61,793 bases of DNA. Source: a bacterium ADurb.Bin243 (GTDB lineage Bacteria; Muiribacteriota; UBA9980). Below are positions 1-9,136 of the stretch, piece by piece. Each line of letters starts with the position of its first letter. Within the stretch, counting starts at the first letter, position 1. Both the position numbers and the translations under genes were made by a program. The DNA is taken from positions 1 through 61,793 of the forward strand of contig MWBZ01000020.1 in the NCBI GenBank assembly GCA_002069765.1, written 5' to 3'. The notes under the pieces were generated by a model that worked only from the letters and a program-made list of their open reading frames with translations, had not been told where the DNA came from and did no database searches.

Positions 1-1
1 A

Positions 2-1252
2 ATTTTATTAATATACGCTTCTATCAGGATCGGGCTGCTATTTTCTGGTTATTATTCCGCCGCGGACGCGGAGCTTGCAAATGACGCTTCGCTGTACTTT
101 TCAAAAGATGAAATCGGCCGGTCCATAGATTATTTCAGATGGGGCTATGAATTTAAAGCACTTATGTTTTTAAACGCCGCCGCTTATTATTTTTTATGCG
201 TCAGAGTTTATTTCAGCGAAAGTTTCGCAAAAAAAGCTGAGCGTTTCGAAACGACAAACGCTTATGTCTCTATACCGGCATTCGTTTTCGAATTTTACGC
301 AGGTTTCGTTTTAGCCGTCCTTCCTTATCGTTTCATCAACGGTTATTTAAAAGAAAGTTATTTTAATTTCACGCGCCTTTCCCCACCGGGCTGGTTGTTA
401 ATGCTTTTAAAACAGGCTGTCATAGAAGCTTTGATAGTTTCGCTCGTTTTAATGTTTATTAAATTGATAGTTTCTAAATTCTCCGAAAACTGGCATTATA
501 TTCTGCCGCTCTGCGTTCCGGCGGCCGGATTAGCTTTTTCTATGGCCGCGCAATTTTTAATTCTGCCTTTTTTTTACGTTTCCTCCCCCATGCCCGAAAG
601 CGCTTTAAAGAAAAAGCTCGCGGCTATAGCCGGAGCTCACGGCGTAACAGCGAGCGAAATATATGTTATAAACGAAAGCGCATATTCAAATCATACCAAC
701 GCTTTTTTCACCGGCTTCGGGCCCTTCAAAAATATTTATCTCTGCGACACGCTCTTTCAATCCCACGCCGGCGGCGAGATAGAATCCATATACGCCCACG
801 AGCTCGGCCATTATATTTATAACCATGAATTTTACGGCATCCTGACGGCGTCCGCGGCAATATGCGCCTTTATATTCGTAATAAAGCTTTTTATAAGGCG
901 ACGTAAAATTCCGCCGCAGGTTTTAACCGCTAATTTCAACCGCTCCGCCGCGCTTATGATCATACTCTTTTACCACGTGGCAGGGTTTTTCGCTATGCCG
1001 GTGGAAAATTATATCAGCAGGCAGTTCGAAAGAGCGTGCGACCGTTTTGCGATAGAATCCGTTATAAAATACAATCAAAGCGTTTTAAAGAACTATAAAC
1101 CCGGTGAAGCGGCCGAAAACGCCAAAAATTTATTCATCAATCTCGCCCGAAAAAACCTTTCAAATTTGGCTCCCGACAGGTTTAATTATTTTTTCTTCGC
1201 CACTCATCCCGCCGTGGCCGAGCGCATAAAAAACTGCGAAAAATATCTGTAA
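2..1252 (+). CDS. M48-family (Ste24/CaaX-type) membrane zinc metalloprotease, 5' end outside window
   Basis: The reading frame is open from base 2, so the true start lies upstream of the window. The protein has several hydrophobic segments and then the zinc motif HELGH near base 797. Further on, SRQFERACDRFA resembles the SRxFExxAD segment that supplies the third (Glu) ligand in Ste24/HtpX-type M48 peptidases. The N-terminal membrane part matches the layout of the Ste24 subgroup, where helices surround a cytoplasm-facing metalloprotease site. Such enzymes act in membrane-protein quality control in bacteria; the substrate here is unknown. The ATG at 164 is internal and should not be taken as the start. 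An HtpX-like role is the alternative. Confidence 0.85.
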   Translation: MLLIYASIRIGLLFSGYYSAADAELANDASLYFSKDEIGRSIDYFRWGYEFKALMFLNAAAYYFLCVRVYFSESFAKKAERFETTNAYVSIPAFVFEFYAGFVLAVLPYRFINGYLKESYFNFTRLSPPGWLLMLLKQAVIEALIVSLVLMFIKLIVSKFSENWHYILPLCVPAAGLAFSMAAQFLILPFFYVSSPMPESALKKKLAAIAGAHGVTASEIYVINESAYSNHTNAFFTGFGPFKNIYLCDTLFQSHAGGEIESIYAHELGHYIYNHEFYGILTASAAICAFIFVIKLFIRRRKIPPQVLTANFNRSAALMIILFYHVAGFFAMPVENYISRQFERACDRFAIESVIKYNQSVLKNYKPGEAAENAKNLFINLARKNLSNLAPDRFNYFFFATHPAVAERIKNCEKYL

Positions 1253-1277
1253 AAGCTTTTTCACATTTAAAAATATA

Positions 1278-1304
1278 TTGACATATTAAAAATTATGATA
1301 TAAC
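1278..1304 (+). promoter_or_regulatory. Possible sigma-70 promoter for the LolA-like gene
   Basis: TTGACA at 1278-1283 is followed after 15 bp by TATAAC (1299-1304), 30 bp before the start codon at 1334. The spacer is short, which lowers confidence. Confidence 0.35.
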
Positions 1305-1333
1305 ATTCTTAAAAAATCATTAGAGGTGGCATT

Positions 1334-2071
1334 ATGAACAGCGCATATAAAAAAGCCTTTTTATGTTCCGCGGCCCTGGCGTTAATTTTATCGGTCAATT
1401 ACGGATTTCAATCCTCTGCGGCGGCCGAAGATAAAATAAAGATAGAAAAAAGCAGCGAAGAAATCGCTCTCCGGCCGGCCGGCTCTTCAGAGCCTTCGAC
1501 CCTGGAAGCCGAATTCGAAAAACTGATCGGAAAATTTTCGAAGGACGTCGTTTTTGAAATTGAAACGGCTTCCGGCGACACGGGCGAAACTATAAGCCGA
1601 TCGGCTAAAATAATGATCAAAGACACCGAAACGGTGAGAATAGAAACCAGCCTTCCGAACGGAATGCAGCTTATTATAACCAGCGCCGCCGGCGACGGAT
1701 GGATATATTTCCCGAAAACCAATATGATAATGGAAATAAAGCCGGGCGGCAAAAATTCTTCCGGCGCCGCCGCCGGAGCGGATTTCATAAGCGATTTTCT
1801 GGCCAACCGCCCGGAGCATGTTATAAACAAAAACGCAGCCGGAAATTCAACCTGCTATGAAATAGCCGAAAAGAAAGGCGGCCGCGTCATAAATTATCAT
1901 TTCTCGAAAGACGAACTGCTTGAAAAAATCATAATAAATGAAAAAAATAAAGCCAGCGAAGAAATAGTGATAAAGAAAACCTCTTTCGGCCCGATCGAAG
2001 AATCCGTTTTCGCGAGGCCCAAAAACGCTTTTAAAATGCCGGTCAACGAGTTCCCCGACTTTGATTATTAA
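1334..2071 (+). CDS. Secreted LolA-like outer-membrane-lipoprotein-sorting-type protein
   Basis: The protein has 245 aa with an N-terminal signal peptide (residues about 1-31, Ala-rich cleavage region). The mature part alternates short beta-like stretches: a block with ETISRSAKIMIKD and VRIET, a WIYFPKTNMIMEI strand pair, and a C-terminal YHFSKDELLEKI / EIVIKK region. This pattern is typical of the LolA/LolB half-barrel fold, where periplasmic proteins bind lipoprotein acyl chains. The RBS AGAGGTGG precedes ATG 1334. The assignment rests on fold-like pattern recognition, not on a diagnostic motif, so a generic outer-membrane lipoprotein carrier-like protein is the safest name. It has its own likely promoter. 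Confidence 0.55.
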   Translation: MNSAYKKAFLCSAALALILSVNYGFQSSAAAEDKIKIEKSSEEIALRPAGSSEPSTLEAEFEKLIGKFSKDVVFEIETASGDTGETISRSAKIMIKDTETVRIETSLPNGMQLIITSAAGDGWIYFPKTNMIMEIKPGGKNSSGAAAGADFISDFLANRPEHVINKNAAGNSTCYEIAEKKGGRVINYHFSKDELLEKIIINEKNKASEEIVIKKTSFGPIEESVFARPKNAFKMPVNEFPDFDY

Positions 2072-2080
2072 TCGCAGGGC

Positions 2081-2109
2081 TTGACAATTCAATCCAAATG
2101 AGGTATAAT
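2081..2109 (+). promoter_or_regulatory. Perfect sigma-70 promoter before the small zinc-ribbon gene
   Basis: TTGACA at 2081-2086 and TATAAT at 2104-2109 are separated by 17 bp, an exact consensus match. The start codon of the zinc-ribbon gene is at 2178, giving a leader of about 60 nt. Confidence 0.8.
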
Positions 2110-2112
2110 AAA

Positions 2113-2138
2113 TATTAGTAATAAATATAATACTAATA
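2113..2138. promoter_or_regulatory. Inverted repeat just after the -10 box, possible operator
   Basis: TATTAGTA (2113-2120) and TACTAATA (2131-2138) form a perfect 8-bp inverted repeat with a 10-bp spacer. It covers the expected transcription start and early leader, the position of a classical repressor operator. The regulator is unknown. Confidence 0.4.
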
Positions 2139-2177
2139 CACATTATTCCACGCGTTTCAAATGGAGGTGAATTATAT

Positions 2178-2354
2178 ATGGCCATGCACGATTTTGAATG
2201 TTTAAAATGCGGCGAAAAATTCGAAGCTCTCGTTTCAAGTTGCTGCGGAGAAAAAAATATTGTAGAATGCCCTAAATGCAAAAGCGTCGAGCTCAAGAAA
2301 CTGATAAGCAAAGTGCAGATGATCAAAGATTTTTTCTGTACTTCGGGCGGCTGA
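2178..2354 (+). CDS. Small FmdB-type zinc-ribbon protein
   Basis: This 58-aa protein opens MAMHDFECLKCGEKFE and then has a CC pair and a CPKCKS knuckle followed by a Lys-rich helix. The layout matches the FmdB family of small putative regulators (aromatic/acidic start, CxxCG, later CPxC). It starts at ATG 2178 behind a strong GGAGGTGA ribosome site and ends at TGA 2352-2354. The gene sits between a consensus promoter and a strong terminator, so it is probably a monocistronic transcript. Family members are thought to bind zinc; their role is poorly known. The CC pair is an addition to the usual pattern. Confidence 0.8.
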   Translation: MAMHDFECLKCGEKFEALVSSCCGEKNIVECPKCKSVELKKLISKVQMIKDFFCTSGG

Positions 2355-2402
2355 GGAGCTTAATTACGGCAAGTTTTGCCATAAAAACCAATCTCTCAAA
2401 AC

Positions 2403-2439
2403 AAAAAGCGCGCCTGATTTTTTCCAGAGCGCGCTTTTT
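2403..2439. terminator. Bidirectional intrinsic terminator
   Basis: AAAAAGCGCGC (2403-2413) pairs with GCGCGCTTTTT (2429-2439), an 11-bp stem with T-rich ends on both strands. It lies between the converging zinc-ribbon gene and dnaK and can serve both. Confidence 0.8.
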
Positions 2440-2474
2440 ATTATTTACCGTCTATATTACTGAATTATAACCGG

Positions 2475-4352
2475 TTATTTTTTATCGTCCATAGATTCGA
2501 ATTCCGCATCCACGACATTGTCGTCTTTTTTGCCAGAAGCGCCCGCGCCGGCATTAAAACCAGCGCCGCCCGCCGCGCCGTGAGCTTCCGCGCCCGGGTT
2601 CGGGCCGGCCTGCTGCTGGGCGTTAGCGTACATCATTTCAGCCAGCTTATGCGAAGCGGTCATTAACGCGTCGGTAGCTTTTTTAATCTTTTCCACGTCT
2701 TCCGTCTGCATTTCTTTACGCAGCTCTTCTATGGCTTTGTTTATATTATCTTTAGTGGGCTGGTCAACTTTATCCCCGAATTCGCGCAGGGATTTTTCGG
2801 TCTGGTAAATCAGCGAATCCGCATGGTTTTTAGCTTCTATAACTTCTTTCTGCTTTTTATCTTCGTCCGCGTGTTTTTCCGCCTCTTCGCGCATATTCTT
2901 GATTTCGTCTTCGGAAAGACCTGACGAAGCCTGGATCCTGATGCTCTGTTCCTTGCCGGTGGCTTTGTCTTTAGCCGAAACATGGACTATGCCGTTGGCG
3001 TCTATATCGAAAGTGACTTCTACCTGAGGAATTCCGCGCGGCGCGGGAGGAATGCCTACCAGATCGAACTTGCCGAGGGTTTTATTGTACCTCGCCAGTT
3101 CGCGTTCGCCCTGAAGGACGTGGATGGATACCGCCGTCTGATTGTCGGCCGCGGTAGAGAAAACTTCGGAACGCTTGGTTGGGATGGTGGTATTTCTCGG
3201 TATGAGTTTCGTGAAAACGCCGCCGAGGGTTTCGATGCCGAGCGAAAGCGGAGTTACGTCGAGCAGCAGAACTTCTTTGACGTCGCCTTTTAAAACGCCG
3301 CCCTGGATGGCCGCGCCGATAGCCACGCATTCGTCGGGATTGATGTTTTTGCAGGGGTCCTTGCCGAAAAACGATTTAACGAGGTCTACGACCTGCGGCA
3401 TTCTGGTGGAACCGCCGACGAGAAGTATCTGGTCTATGTCGCTTATTTTCAGTTTGGCGTCTTCGAGGGCGCGTTCCATGGGTTTTTTGGTTTTATCGAG
3501 CAGGTCGCGCGTTATATCTTCGAACCTGGCGCGGGTAAGCGTGGTGTCGAGGTGCTTCGGGCCGGACGCGTCTGCGGTGATATAAGGTATATTTATGCTG
3601 GTCTGCATAACGCCGGAAAGCTCTATTTTGGCTTTTTCGGCTTCGTCGCGCAATCTCTGCATAGCTTTAGGATCGTTCTTTAAATCAATCCCGTTTTCTC
3701 TTTTGAATTCATCTACGAGATAATCGATTATTTTCTGGTCCCAGTCGTCGCCGCCGAGGAAGGTGTCGCCGCAGGTGGATTTAACCTGGAACACGCCGTC
3801 GCCGAGTTCGAGGACTGAAACGTCGAACGTGCCGCCGCCGAGGTCATAAACGAGTATGGTCATGTTCTTCTGCTGTTTATCAAGGCCGTATGCCAGGGCC
3901 GAAGCGGTGGGTTCGTTTATTATTCTGAGGACTTCAAGGCCGGCGATGCTGCCGGCGTCTTTGGTGGCCTGTCTCTGCGAATCGTCGAAGTAAGCCGGAA
4001 CCGTTATAACGGCCTGCGTTATTTTTTCGCCAAGATATGCTTCGGCGTCAGCTTTCAGCTTCTGAAGTATCATAGCCGATATTTCGGGCGGAGTGTAATC
4101 TTTATCGTCGATTTTTACCTTATAGCCCTGGCCCATTTTTCTCTTTATAGAACGCACGGTGCGTTCGGTATTTATTACGGCCTGCCTTTTCGCGGAAATG
4201 CCGACCATTCTCTGTTTGTCTTTAGTAAAGCCGACTATGGACGGGGTGGTGCGTCCGCCTTCTGAATTGGGTATTACGACGGGTTCGCCGCCTTCGATAA
4301 CGCACATGCAAGAATTGGTAGTCCCTAAATCGATTCCTAATACTTTTGCCAT
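2475..4352 (-). CDS. dnaK: Chaperone protein DnaK (Hsp70)
   Basis: The 625-aa protein is a canonical Hsp70: N-terminal ATPase with GIDLGTTNS, the GGGTFDVS phosphate loop and LVGGSTRMP, then a linker and substrate-binding domain ([18 protein letters not shown]), then a helical lid and a Gly/Ala-rich tail ending in an acidic EFESMDDKK. It folds and protects nascent and stress-damaged proteins with DnaJ and GrpE in the cytoplasm. The start is ATG 4352-4350 behind GGAGGG; an upstream in-frame ATG overlaps that ribosome site. No grpE, hrcA or CIRCE element is nearby, and dnaJ lies about 38 kb away. Confidence 0.98.
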   Translation of the reverse strand: MAKVLGIDLGTTNSCMCVIEGGEPVVIPNSEGGRTTPSIVGFTKDKQRMVGISAKRQAVINTERTVRSIKRKMGQGYKVKIDDKDYTPPEISAMILQKLKADAEAYLGEKITQAVITVPAYFDDSQRQATKDAGSIAGLEVLRIINEPTASALAYGLDKQQKNMTILVYDLGGGTFDVSVLELGDGVFQVKSTCGDTFLGGDDWDQKIIDYLVDEFKRENGIDLKNDPKAMQRLRDEAEKAKIELSGVMQTSINIPYITADASGPKHLDTTLTRARFEDITRDLLDKTKKPMERALEDAKLKISDIDQILLVGGSTRMPQVVDLVKSFFGKDPCKNINPDECVAIGAAIQGGVLKGDVKEVLLLDVTPLSLGIETLGGVFTKLIPRNTTIPTKRSEVFSTAADNQTAVSIHVLQGERELARYNKTLGKFDLVGIPPAPRGIPQVEVTFDIDANGIVHVSAKDKATGKEQSIRIQASSGLSEDEIKNMREEAEKHADEDKKQKEVIEAKNHADSLIYQTEKSLREFGDKVDQPTKDNINKAIEELRKEMQTEDVEKIKKATDALMTASHKLAEMMYANAQQQAGPNPGAEAHGAAGGAGFNAGAGASGKKDDNVVDAEFESMDDKK

Positions 4353-4629
4353 ATTAATTCCCTCCATTATTTTTTAAAAATTTCTTTTAAAATTACATTA
4401 ATTTTTTTAACATACAAATTCAAAAGTTTTTTATCTAAAAAAATCCAAAACTTTTTATAACAATAATCATGCCAAATCACAAAGCTCAATATTTCAAAGG
4501 TTTTTCGCTTAACAGGCAATAAATATAAAATTATATAAATATTTTTGAAACAATTAATACACACAACTGTAGATTTTATACACATTCTAAAATTGTGGAT
4601 TTATTACATATAAGGCAAACAAGAAAAAA
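4353..4629. other. AT-rich intergenic stretch upstream of dnaK, no gene seen
   Basis: This very AT-rich spacer holds the dnaK ribosome site and presumably its promoter. I see no CIRCE inverted repeat (TTAGCACTC/GAGTGCTAA) and no clear sigma-70 pair. An open frame on the minus strand here has no coding character (Ile/Lys/Phe-rich, no family pattern). Confidence 0.5.
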
Positions 4630-4660
4630 GGAGAGAATGCCTGGTTCGGCTTTTCTCTCC
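4630..4660 (-). terminator. Intrinsic terminator of the YmdB/HD-GYP gene
   Basis: On the minus strand GGAGAGAA pairs with TTCTCTCC around a 15-nt loop and is followed directly by a T run. It lies just past the stop of the gene at 4698-7217. Confidence 0.75.
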
Positions 4661-4697
4661 CTCGTTTAATTATATTTTTTATAAAATTTATGCCGCG

Positions 4698-7217
4698 TTA
4701 AGAAGCCGCCGGCTTTGCGCCGTCGGTGCTTTCAATATGCAGAACGGCTTCCTGCTCTTCGAATTTAGTTCTGATCTCCTCGAAATTTTTGGCATATTTC
4801 TTTTCGAATACGCGCAGGAAAGCTTCGACCATTACCGGGTCGAATTGCGCTCCGGAGCAGCGCTTTAGCTCTTCGAGAGCCACTTCGGCCGGAAGCCCTT
4901 TTCTATAAGAACGGTTCGACGTCATAGCGTCGAAAGTGTCGGCTACGCATATTATGCGGGCGCCGAAAGGGATCTCTTCCTTAGCCAGTTTAGAAGGGTA
5001 GCCCCTGCCGTCATAGCGCTCGTGATGATGCTTGACTATGGGGATTTTATCAACCAGAAATTCGATCGGTTCAAGAATCTGAGCGCTCATAACCGGGTGC
5101 ATCTGAATTATCTTGAATTCTTCGTCGGTCAGTTTGCCGGGTTTGCACAATATATTATCGCGTATTCCTATCTTGCCTATATCGTGAAGCAGGGCGGCGA
5201 ATTCGAGGTCGTCCTTTTCTTTCGGCGACAGGCCGAGTTCGCCTGCGATAGCGAGTGAATATTCGGCGACTCGCTGCGAATGCCCGTGAGTATATGAATC
5301 TTTCGCGTCGAGAGCGTTCGCGAGCACTTTGAGTGTGCTTTTATAAAGGTTTCTAATATTCTGATAAAGTTTTGCGTTAACGATCGGGCTTGCGCATTGG
5401 GCGGCTATAAGTTCGAGCAGCTCCATATCATGCGTGTTAAAAGGTATATCGCCCTTGCGGTTTAAAACTTCCAGGACGCCTATGATTTTATCGTTATGCT
5501 TGAGAGGCACGCATATAAGCGATTTCGTGACGAACTTAGTCTTGGCGTCGCCTTCTTTATAAAAACGCGGGTCCTTCGAAGTGTCTGGAACGACGCAATT
5601 TTCTCCGGTCTGCGCCACCCAGCCGGCAATGCCCTGGCCCACTTTGAGCCTGATCAGGCGCTTTACTTCCGCGCCCTTTTCGCCCTGGGCGATCTGGAAT
5701 GTAAGCTCGTTGGTGGCTTCATCTAAAAGAAGAACGGACGACGTTTCGGAGTTCATTACCTTTGTGGCCATGGCCATGATATTATCGAGCAGCTGGTCTA
5801 ATTCTATGGAACCCGCTATTATCTTTGAAACTTCATACAGCGTTTTCAACTCGTTGACCTGCTGCTTTTCTATCAGGCGCCTGTCGAAGTTTTTGAGCAC
5901 GCCGAAAGAATCCGCGACGTAATCGTTTAAAAGCCTTATTTCGCGTTCGTCCAGATCGAGCCTGAGTATGTGGTGGTTGAGCTTTATTACTACGGCGCCT
6001 ATTATCTGCGATTCATCCGCCAGAGGCATTATTTGAACGAATACGCCCTCGCTGATTTGCTCGACGCGCGGCCCGCTTTTTTTAAAATCGTTAATATCGA
6101 TTTTATTAAGGCAGTCGAGTATCAGAATATTAAAGTTATCTACCATGATGGCTTCTGAAGCGTTTCTGCACTCCCATGAATTGCCAGTAGAAATGTCGGA
6201 GGGCGCGCTGAAGGTATATAGCGCAGAATAAAGGCCGTCGGTAAAGAAATTAACGCCTTCTACGATATTAGAATAAAGCCTGGAAAGAGTTTCGGCTTCG
6301 AATAATTTTTTATAAAAAGCTATATATTTTTCATATTTTGCCTCGCGCGAAACCGATTTGTCGTACTTGCCGCTAAGCTCTTCGAACGGAATATTGTATT
6401 GCTTTTTATAACGCGAACGCCTGAGAATTCTGACGATATTGACGGGCTTATAGCCGTTGTCTTCGTCGAAATAGACGACTATGCCGGATATGCCGCGTTC
6501 CTCCGTGGCGCCGGTAAACTGAACGGTCCGCTGAGTGCAGAACTGCTCGATGGCCAGTTCTTTTTTTATGCCTACGACGGAGTCGAAAGATCCGGTCATT
6601 CCAAGATCGGTTATATACGCGGTTCCTTTTGGAAGAATGCATTCATCGGCGGACTGTATGTGCATGTGAGTTCCGAAAATAGCGTTAACCCTGCCGTCCA
6701 GATAATACGCGAAAGATTTCTTCTCGATTACCGATTCGGCATGAAAGTCTATTACGATTATATCAGCCTGGTTTTTGATGCGGGCGATTTCGGCGTCGCA
6801 AGTCCTGAAAGGGCAATCCAGTATAGCTTTATTTTCACGGCCGATTATAGGCATGATGCTTTCGCGACCGAGAGCGTTCATAACGGCCACTTTGAGGCCG
6901 TTTTTAGCCGTTATAATACGGCAGCCCGAACCGGGCGTGCCCTCCGGATAATTTATGGGCCTTACCAGGCGGTCGTTATCAATAATTTTTAAAATGTCTT
7001 TTTTGGACCAGGTATGGTTACCAAGCGTTATCGCGTCGGTGCCTAAATCTAAAATCTGCCCGAAAGTTTGCGGCGTAATTCCGAGCCCTTTGGCCGCGTT
7101 TTCGCCGTTGGTTATAATAAAATCAGGCCTGTATTCAGATATTAATTCAGGCATCAGCTCCGAGTATGCCAGCAAACCCGGTTCGTCGTTGATATCGCCT
7201 ATAGCCATTATTTTCAT
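4698..7217 (-). CDS. YmdB-type phosphodiesterase fused to two GAF domains and an HD-GYP domain
   Basis: The 839-aa protein joins several signalling modules. Residues 1-265 match the YmdB/TIGR00282 metallophosphoesterase family, with putative metal ligands D8, E39, N40, N67, H68, H159, H184 and H186 in ITNGENAA, TLGNHTW, DFHAE and GTHMHIQ. Residues about 300-445 look like a divergent GAF domain, 450-470 a short coiled coil, 470-620 a clear GAF domain (GQGIAGWVAQTG, SLICVPL). Residues 625-810 form an HD-GYP domain with HDIGK (H678, D679), HHHERYDGRGYP and VADTFDAMTS. HD-GYP enzymes hydrolyse cyclic-di-GMP; YmdB enzymes hydrolyse cyclic mononucleotides. All expected catalytic residues are visible in both. 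No membrane segment is seen, so it is probably cytosolic. RBS AAGGCGG precedes the ATG. Confidence 0.92.
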   Translation of the reverse strand: MKIMAIGDINDEPGLLAYSELMPELISEYRPDFIITNGENAAKGLGITPQTFGQILDLGTDAITLGNHTWSKKDILKIIDNDRLVRPINYPEGTPGSGCRIITAKNGLKVAVMNALGRESIMPIIGRENKAILDCPFRTCDAEIARIKNQADIIVIDFHAESVIEKKSFAYYLDGRVNAIFGTHMHIQSADECILPKGTAYITDLGMTGSFDSVVGIKKELAIEQFCTQRTVQFTGATEERGISGIVVYFDEDNGYKPVNIVRILRRSRYKKQYNIPFEELSGKYDKSVSREAKYEKYIAFYKKLFEAETLSRLYSNIVEGVNFFTDGLYSALYTFSAPSDISTGNSWECRNASEAIMVDNFNILILDCLNKIDINDFKKSGPRVEQISEGVFVQIMPLADESQIIGAVVIKLNHHILRLDLDEREIRLLNDYVADSFGVLKNFDRRLIEKQQVNELKTLYEVSKIIAGSIELDQLLDNIMAMATKVMNSETSSVLLLDEATNELTFQIAQGEKGAEVKRLIRLKVGQGIAGWVAQTGENCVVPDTSKDPRFYKEGDAKTKFVTKSLICVPLKHNDKIIGVLEVLNRKGDIPFNTHDMELLELIAAQCASPIVNAKLYQNIRNLYKSTLKVLANALDAKDSYTHGHSQRVAEYSLAIAGELGLSPKEKDDLEFAALLHDIGKIGIRDNILCKPGKLTDEEFKIIQMHPVMSAQILEPIEFLVDKIPIVKHHHERYDGRGYPSKLAKEEIPFGARIICVADTFDAMTSNRSYRKGLPAEVALEELKRCSGAQFDPVMVEAFLRVFEKKYAKNFEEIRTKFEEQEAVLHIESTDGAKPAAS

Positions 7218-7246
7218 AGCAATCCGCCTTTTAGCATCTTAAAAAA

Positions 7247-7275
7247 ATTTTATCACAAAGAATATAAAAAGTCAA
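7247..7275 (-). promoter_or_regulatory. Sigma-70 promoter of the YmdB/HD-GYP gene
   Basis: On the minus strand TTGACT (7275-7270) and TAAAAT (7252-7247) are spaced by 17 bp and lie 30 bp upstream of ATG 7217. Confidence 0.6.
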
Positions 7276-7476
7276 TCAAGGCTTTTTAAAAGTCGATAAA
7301 ATTATACCTGTTTTTTAATCACTTTCATAAAAATAAATTATTAAGACGCCTGCTTACCATATTTTTTTCTATTTTAATTATAACACCATAGTATAAAAAA
7401 AAGTAAGACCGTAAAGCAAATTGAAAAGACCGGCATACCTGCGCAAAAAAATATAAAAACCGCATAGAAATATTAT

Positions 7477-7505
7477 TTGAAAAAGGCTGTTAATTATGCT
7501 AAAAT
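7477..7505 (+). promoter_or_regulatory. Probable sigma-70 promoter very close to the YD-repeat gene start
   Basis: TTGAAA (7477-7482) and TAAAAT (7500-7505) are spaced by 17 bp. The start codon at 7517 begins only 11 bp after the -10 box, so the leader would be just a few nucleotides. Confidence 0.45.
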
Positions 7506-7516
7506 AATGAATTAAT

Positions 7517-8377
7517 ATGAAACGTAAGCTATTATATATTTTTTTATCCGCCGCCGTTATTTCGTCCGCGGCACAGCCTCCAAACCGCTTGCTGGCGGCC
7601 GGGGATAAGCCGCTCAAAAGATTCAACGCAGGCGAACGTGAAAAAAAATTGTTCAAAGCGCTCGGCATAAAAAGCTTTAACTGCTATGAATACGAAGTGG
7701 GCCTCGGCGGCTCCCGTCAGGCCGCAAAACTTCTGCATTCAAACCATTACGGCGGCGACGCTAATTTAAAATATACCATCCATTACGATGCCGAAGGCCG
7801 CTCCGCCGTAAAAGACACTTATTATTACGACGGCGCAGGAAATAAAATAGCTAAAATAATTAAAAACGCGCGCGGCGCAACGCAGTCTAAATGGCTTTTT
7901 AAACATGACGGTTCTAATAATATTATCCGGATGACGTTATTCGGTGAAAACAACGAAATACGCGGCCGATGGACTTTTACATACGATAAAGAAGCGAACC
8001 CCATAGAAATAATAGAATCTGACGGCGACGACGATATTTTCAACCGTTCGGTTTCGCTTTATTCAAAAAACAAAATATTCGAAACCAATTATAACGCTGA
8101 AAACGACGTCGATAACAAGAGAGTATATACTCTTGACGGCGGCGGAAAAAAAATCGAAGCCGTGCATTACGATCAGGCGGGCGCAGAAAAGATAAAAACA
8201 TACTTCAAATACGATACGGCCGAAAATCTTATTGAAAACGCGGCTTATTATCCGGACGGAGGCCTGTCTTTCAAATTCACTCACAAATACGATAAAGAAA
8301 ACATGCTTATCGAAAAAACCAGCTTCGATAAAAGCGGAAAGCCCGATAAAATTTACATTTACACATATGAAAAATAA
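7517..8377 (+). CDS. Secreted protein with YD/RHS-like short repeats, function unknown
   Basis: The 286-aa protein starts with a signal peptide (KRKLLYIFLSAAVISSAA) and then carries about eight degenerate repeats of 20-25 residues built on the pattern YxYDxxGNxIxxI, for example YYYDGAGNKIAKI, FTYDKEANPIEI, FKYDTAENLIENA and HKYDKENMLIEK. These resemble the YD repeats of RHS/wall-associated proteins, which form spiral beta sheets, but no RHS core or toxin domain is present. No Shine-Dalgarno sequence is visible before ATG 7517 and the likely promoter is very near. Probably a periplasmic or surface beta-rich protein. The role is unknown. Confidence 0.7.
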   Translation: MKRKLLYIFLSAAVISSAAQPPNRLLAAGDKPLKRFNAGEREKKLFKALGIKSFNCYEYEVGLGGSRQAAKLLHSNHYGGDANLKYTIHYDAEGRSAVKDTYYYDGAGNKIAKIIKNARGATQSKWLFKHDGSNNIIRMTLFGENNEIRGRWTFTYDKEANPIEIIESDGDDDIFNRSVSLYSKNKIFETNYNAENDVDNKRVYTLDGGGKKIEAVHYDQAGAEKIKTYFKYDTAENLIENAAYYPDGGLSFKFTHKYDKENMLIEKTSFDKSGKPDKIYIYTYEK

Positions 8378-8410
8378 CGGCGGACTCCAGACAGGCCGCC
8401 GTTATTTTAT
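8373..8410 (+). terminator. Intrinsic terminator after the YD-repeat gene
   Basis: AATAACGGCGG (8373-8383) pairs with CCGCCGTTATT (8396-8406), followed by TTAT. The stop codon of the gene lies inside the 5' arm. Confidence 0.75.
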
Positions 8411-8445
8411 TTAAAGGTTTATATTTCCGGTTAACTTGCAGGCGC

Positions 8446-9102
8446 TTATTTTTTTACGCTGTTTTCCAGAAGTTCGATCGTTTTTTTAAGCATTTCGCCG
8501 GCTTTTTCAGTTTCGCCTTTTTTCTTGTAAGCGTTTCCCATCATTGAATAAAGGTGGGCCTGTTCTTCGACGCCGAGATCGCCGCTCTTTATGAGTTTTT
8601 CTGCTTCCGCAAGCGCCTGAGCGTCTTTTCCGCATTTAAGATAAAGCTGCACTATGCGCATGTTGACCATTTTCTGCTTATCTTTTCTATGTTCGGCGGG
8701 CAGATACGAAGGGATCTTCATTTCGGCTAATTTTTTAAGCGTCGCGACGGCTTCTTCGACTTTTCCCTGTTCGGCGTAAACGTCGGCCAGATCGTTATAT
8801 GACTTTCCGAGCATCATGAATTTTTTAGCTTCCTCGCGCTGTTCGGGAGTTAAATTCTTAAGAAAATCCGGGCGCTGGCCTTTATTTTTTCCCATCATGG
8901 GCGGGCCGCCGGGGCCGCCGGGAGCGCATTCGGGTGGGGGCGGCGGGCCTTCGAGCCCTTCAGGCGGCGCGGCAGGCTCTTCGATATTTTTGCCGGCTAC
9001 GTTATCCGGCATTCCGGCGCAAAAAGCCGCCGGAACATTAGAAAGCATGAATACAGTTATAATCGCGGCCATAAACAAAGACAGATTAAATTTTTTAAAC
9101 AT
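8446..9102 (-). CDS. Secreted TPR protein with Pro-rich segment and LTPEQ motif
   Basis: The 218-aa protein has a signal peptide (about 1-29), a Pro/Gly-rich linker (42-78), an LTPEQREEAKK motif at 84-94, and then about three TPR-like helical hairpins to residue 215 (SYNDLADVYAEQGKVEEAV, QLYLKCGKDAQALAEAEKL, YSMMGNAYKKKGETEKAGE). LTxxQ motifs mark the CpxP/Spy group of periplasmic stress-sensing chaperones; here the motif is joined to TPRs instead. It is the last gene of an ECF sigma / anti-sigma cluster, 34 bp after the anti-sigma gene. This suggests that it is a regulon member or a periplasmic sensor input. RBS AAGGAAG precedes the start. Confidence 0.75.
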   Translation of the reverse strand: MFKKFNLSLFMAAIITVFMLSNVPAAFCAGMPDNVAGKNIEEPAAPPEGLEGPPPPPECAPGGPGGPPMMGKNKGQRPDFLKNLTPEQREEAKKFMMLGKSYNDLADVYAEQGKVEEAVATLKKLAEMKIPSYLPAEHRKDKQKMVNMRIVQLYLKCGKDAQALAEAEKLIKSGDLGVEEQAHLYSMMGNAYKKKGETEKAGEMLKKTIELLENSVKK

Positions 9103-9136
9103 AACATCACTTCCTTTATAGTTTTGGACTTTTTTT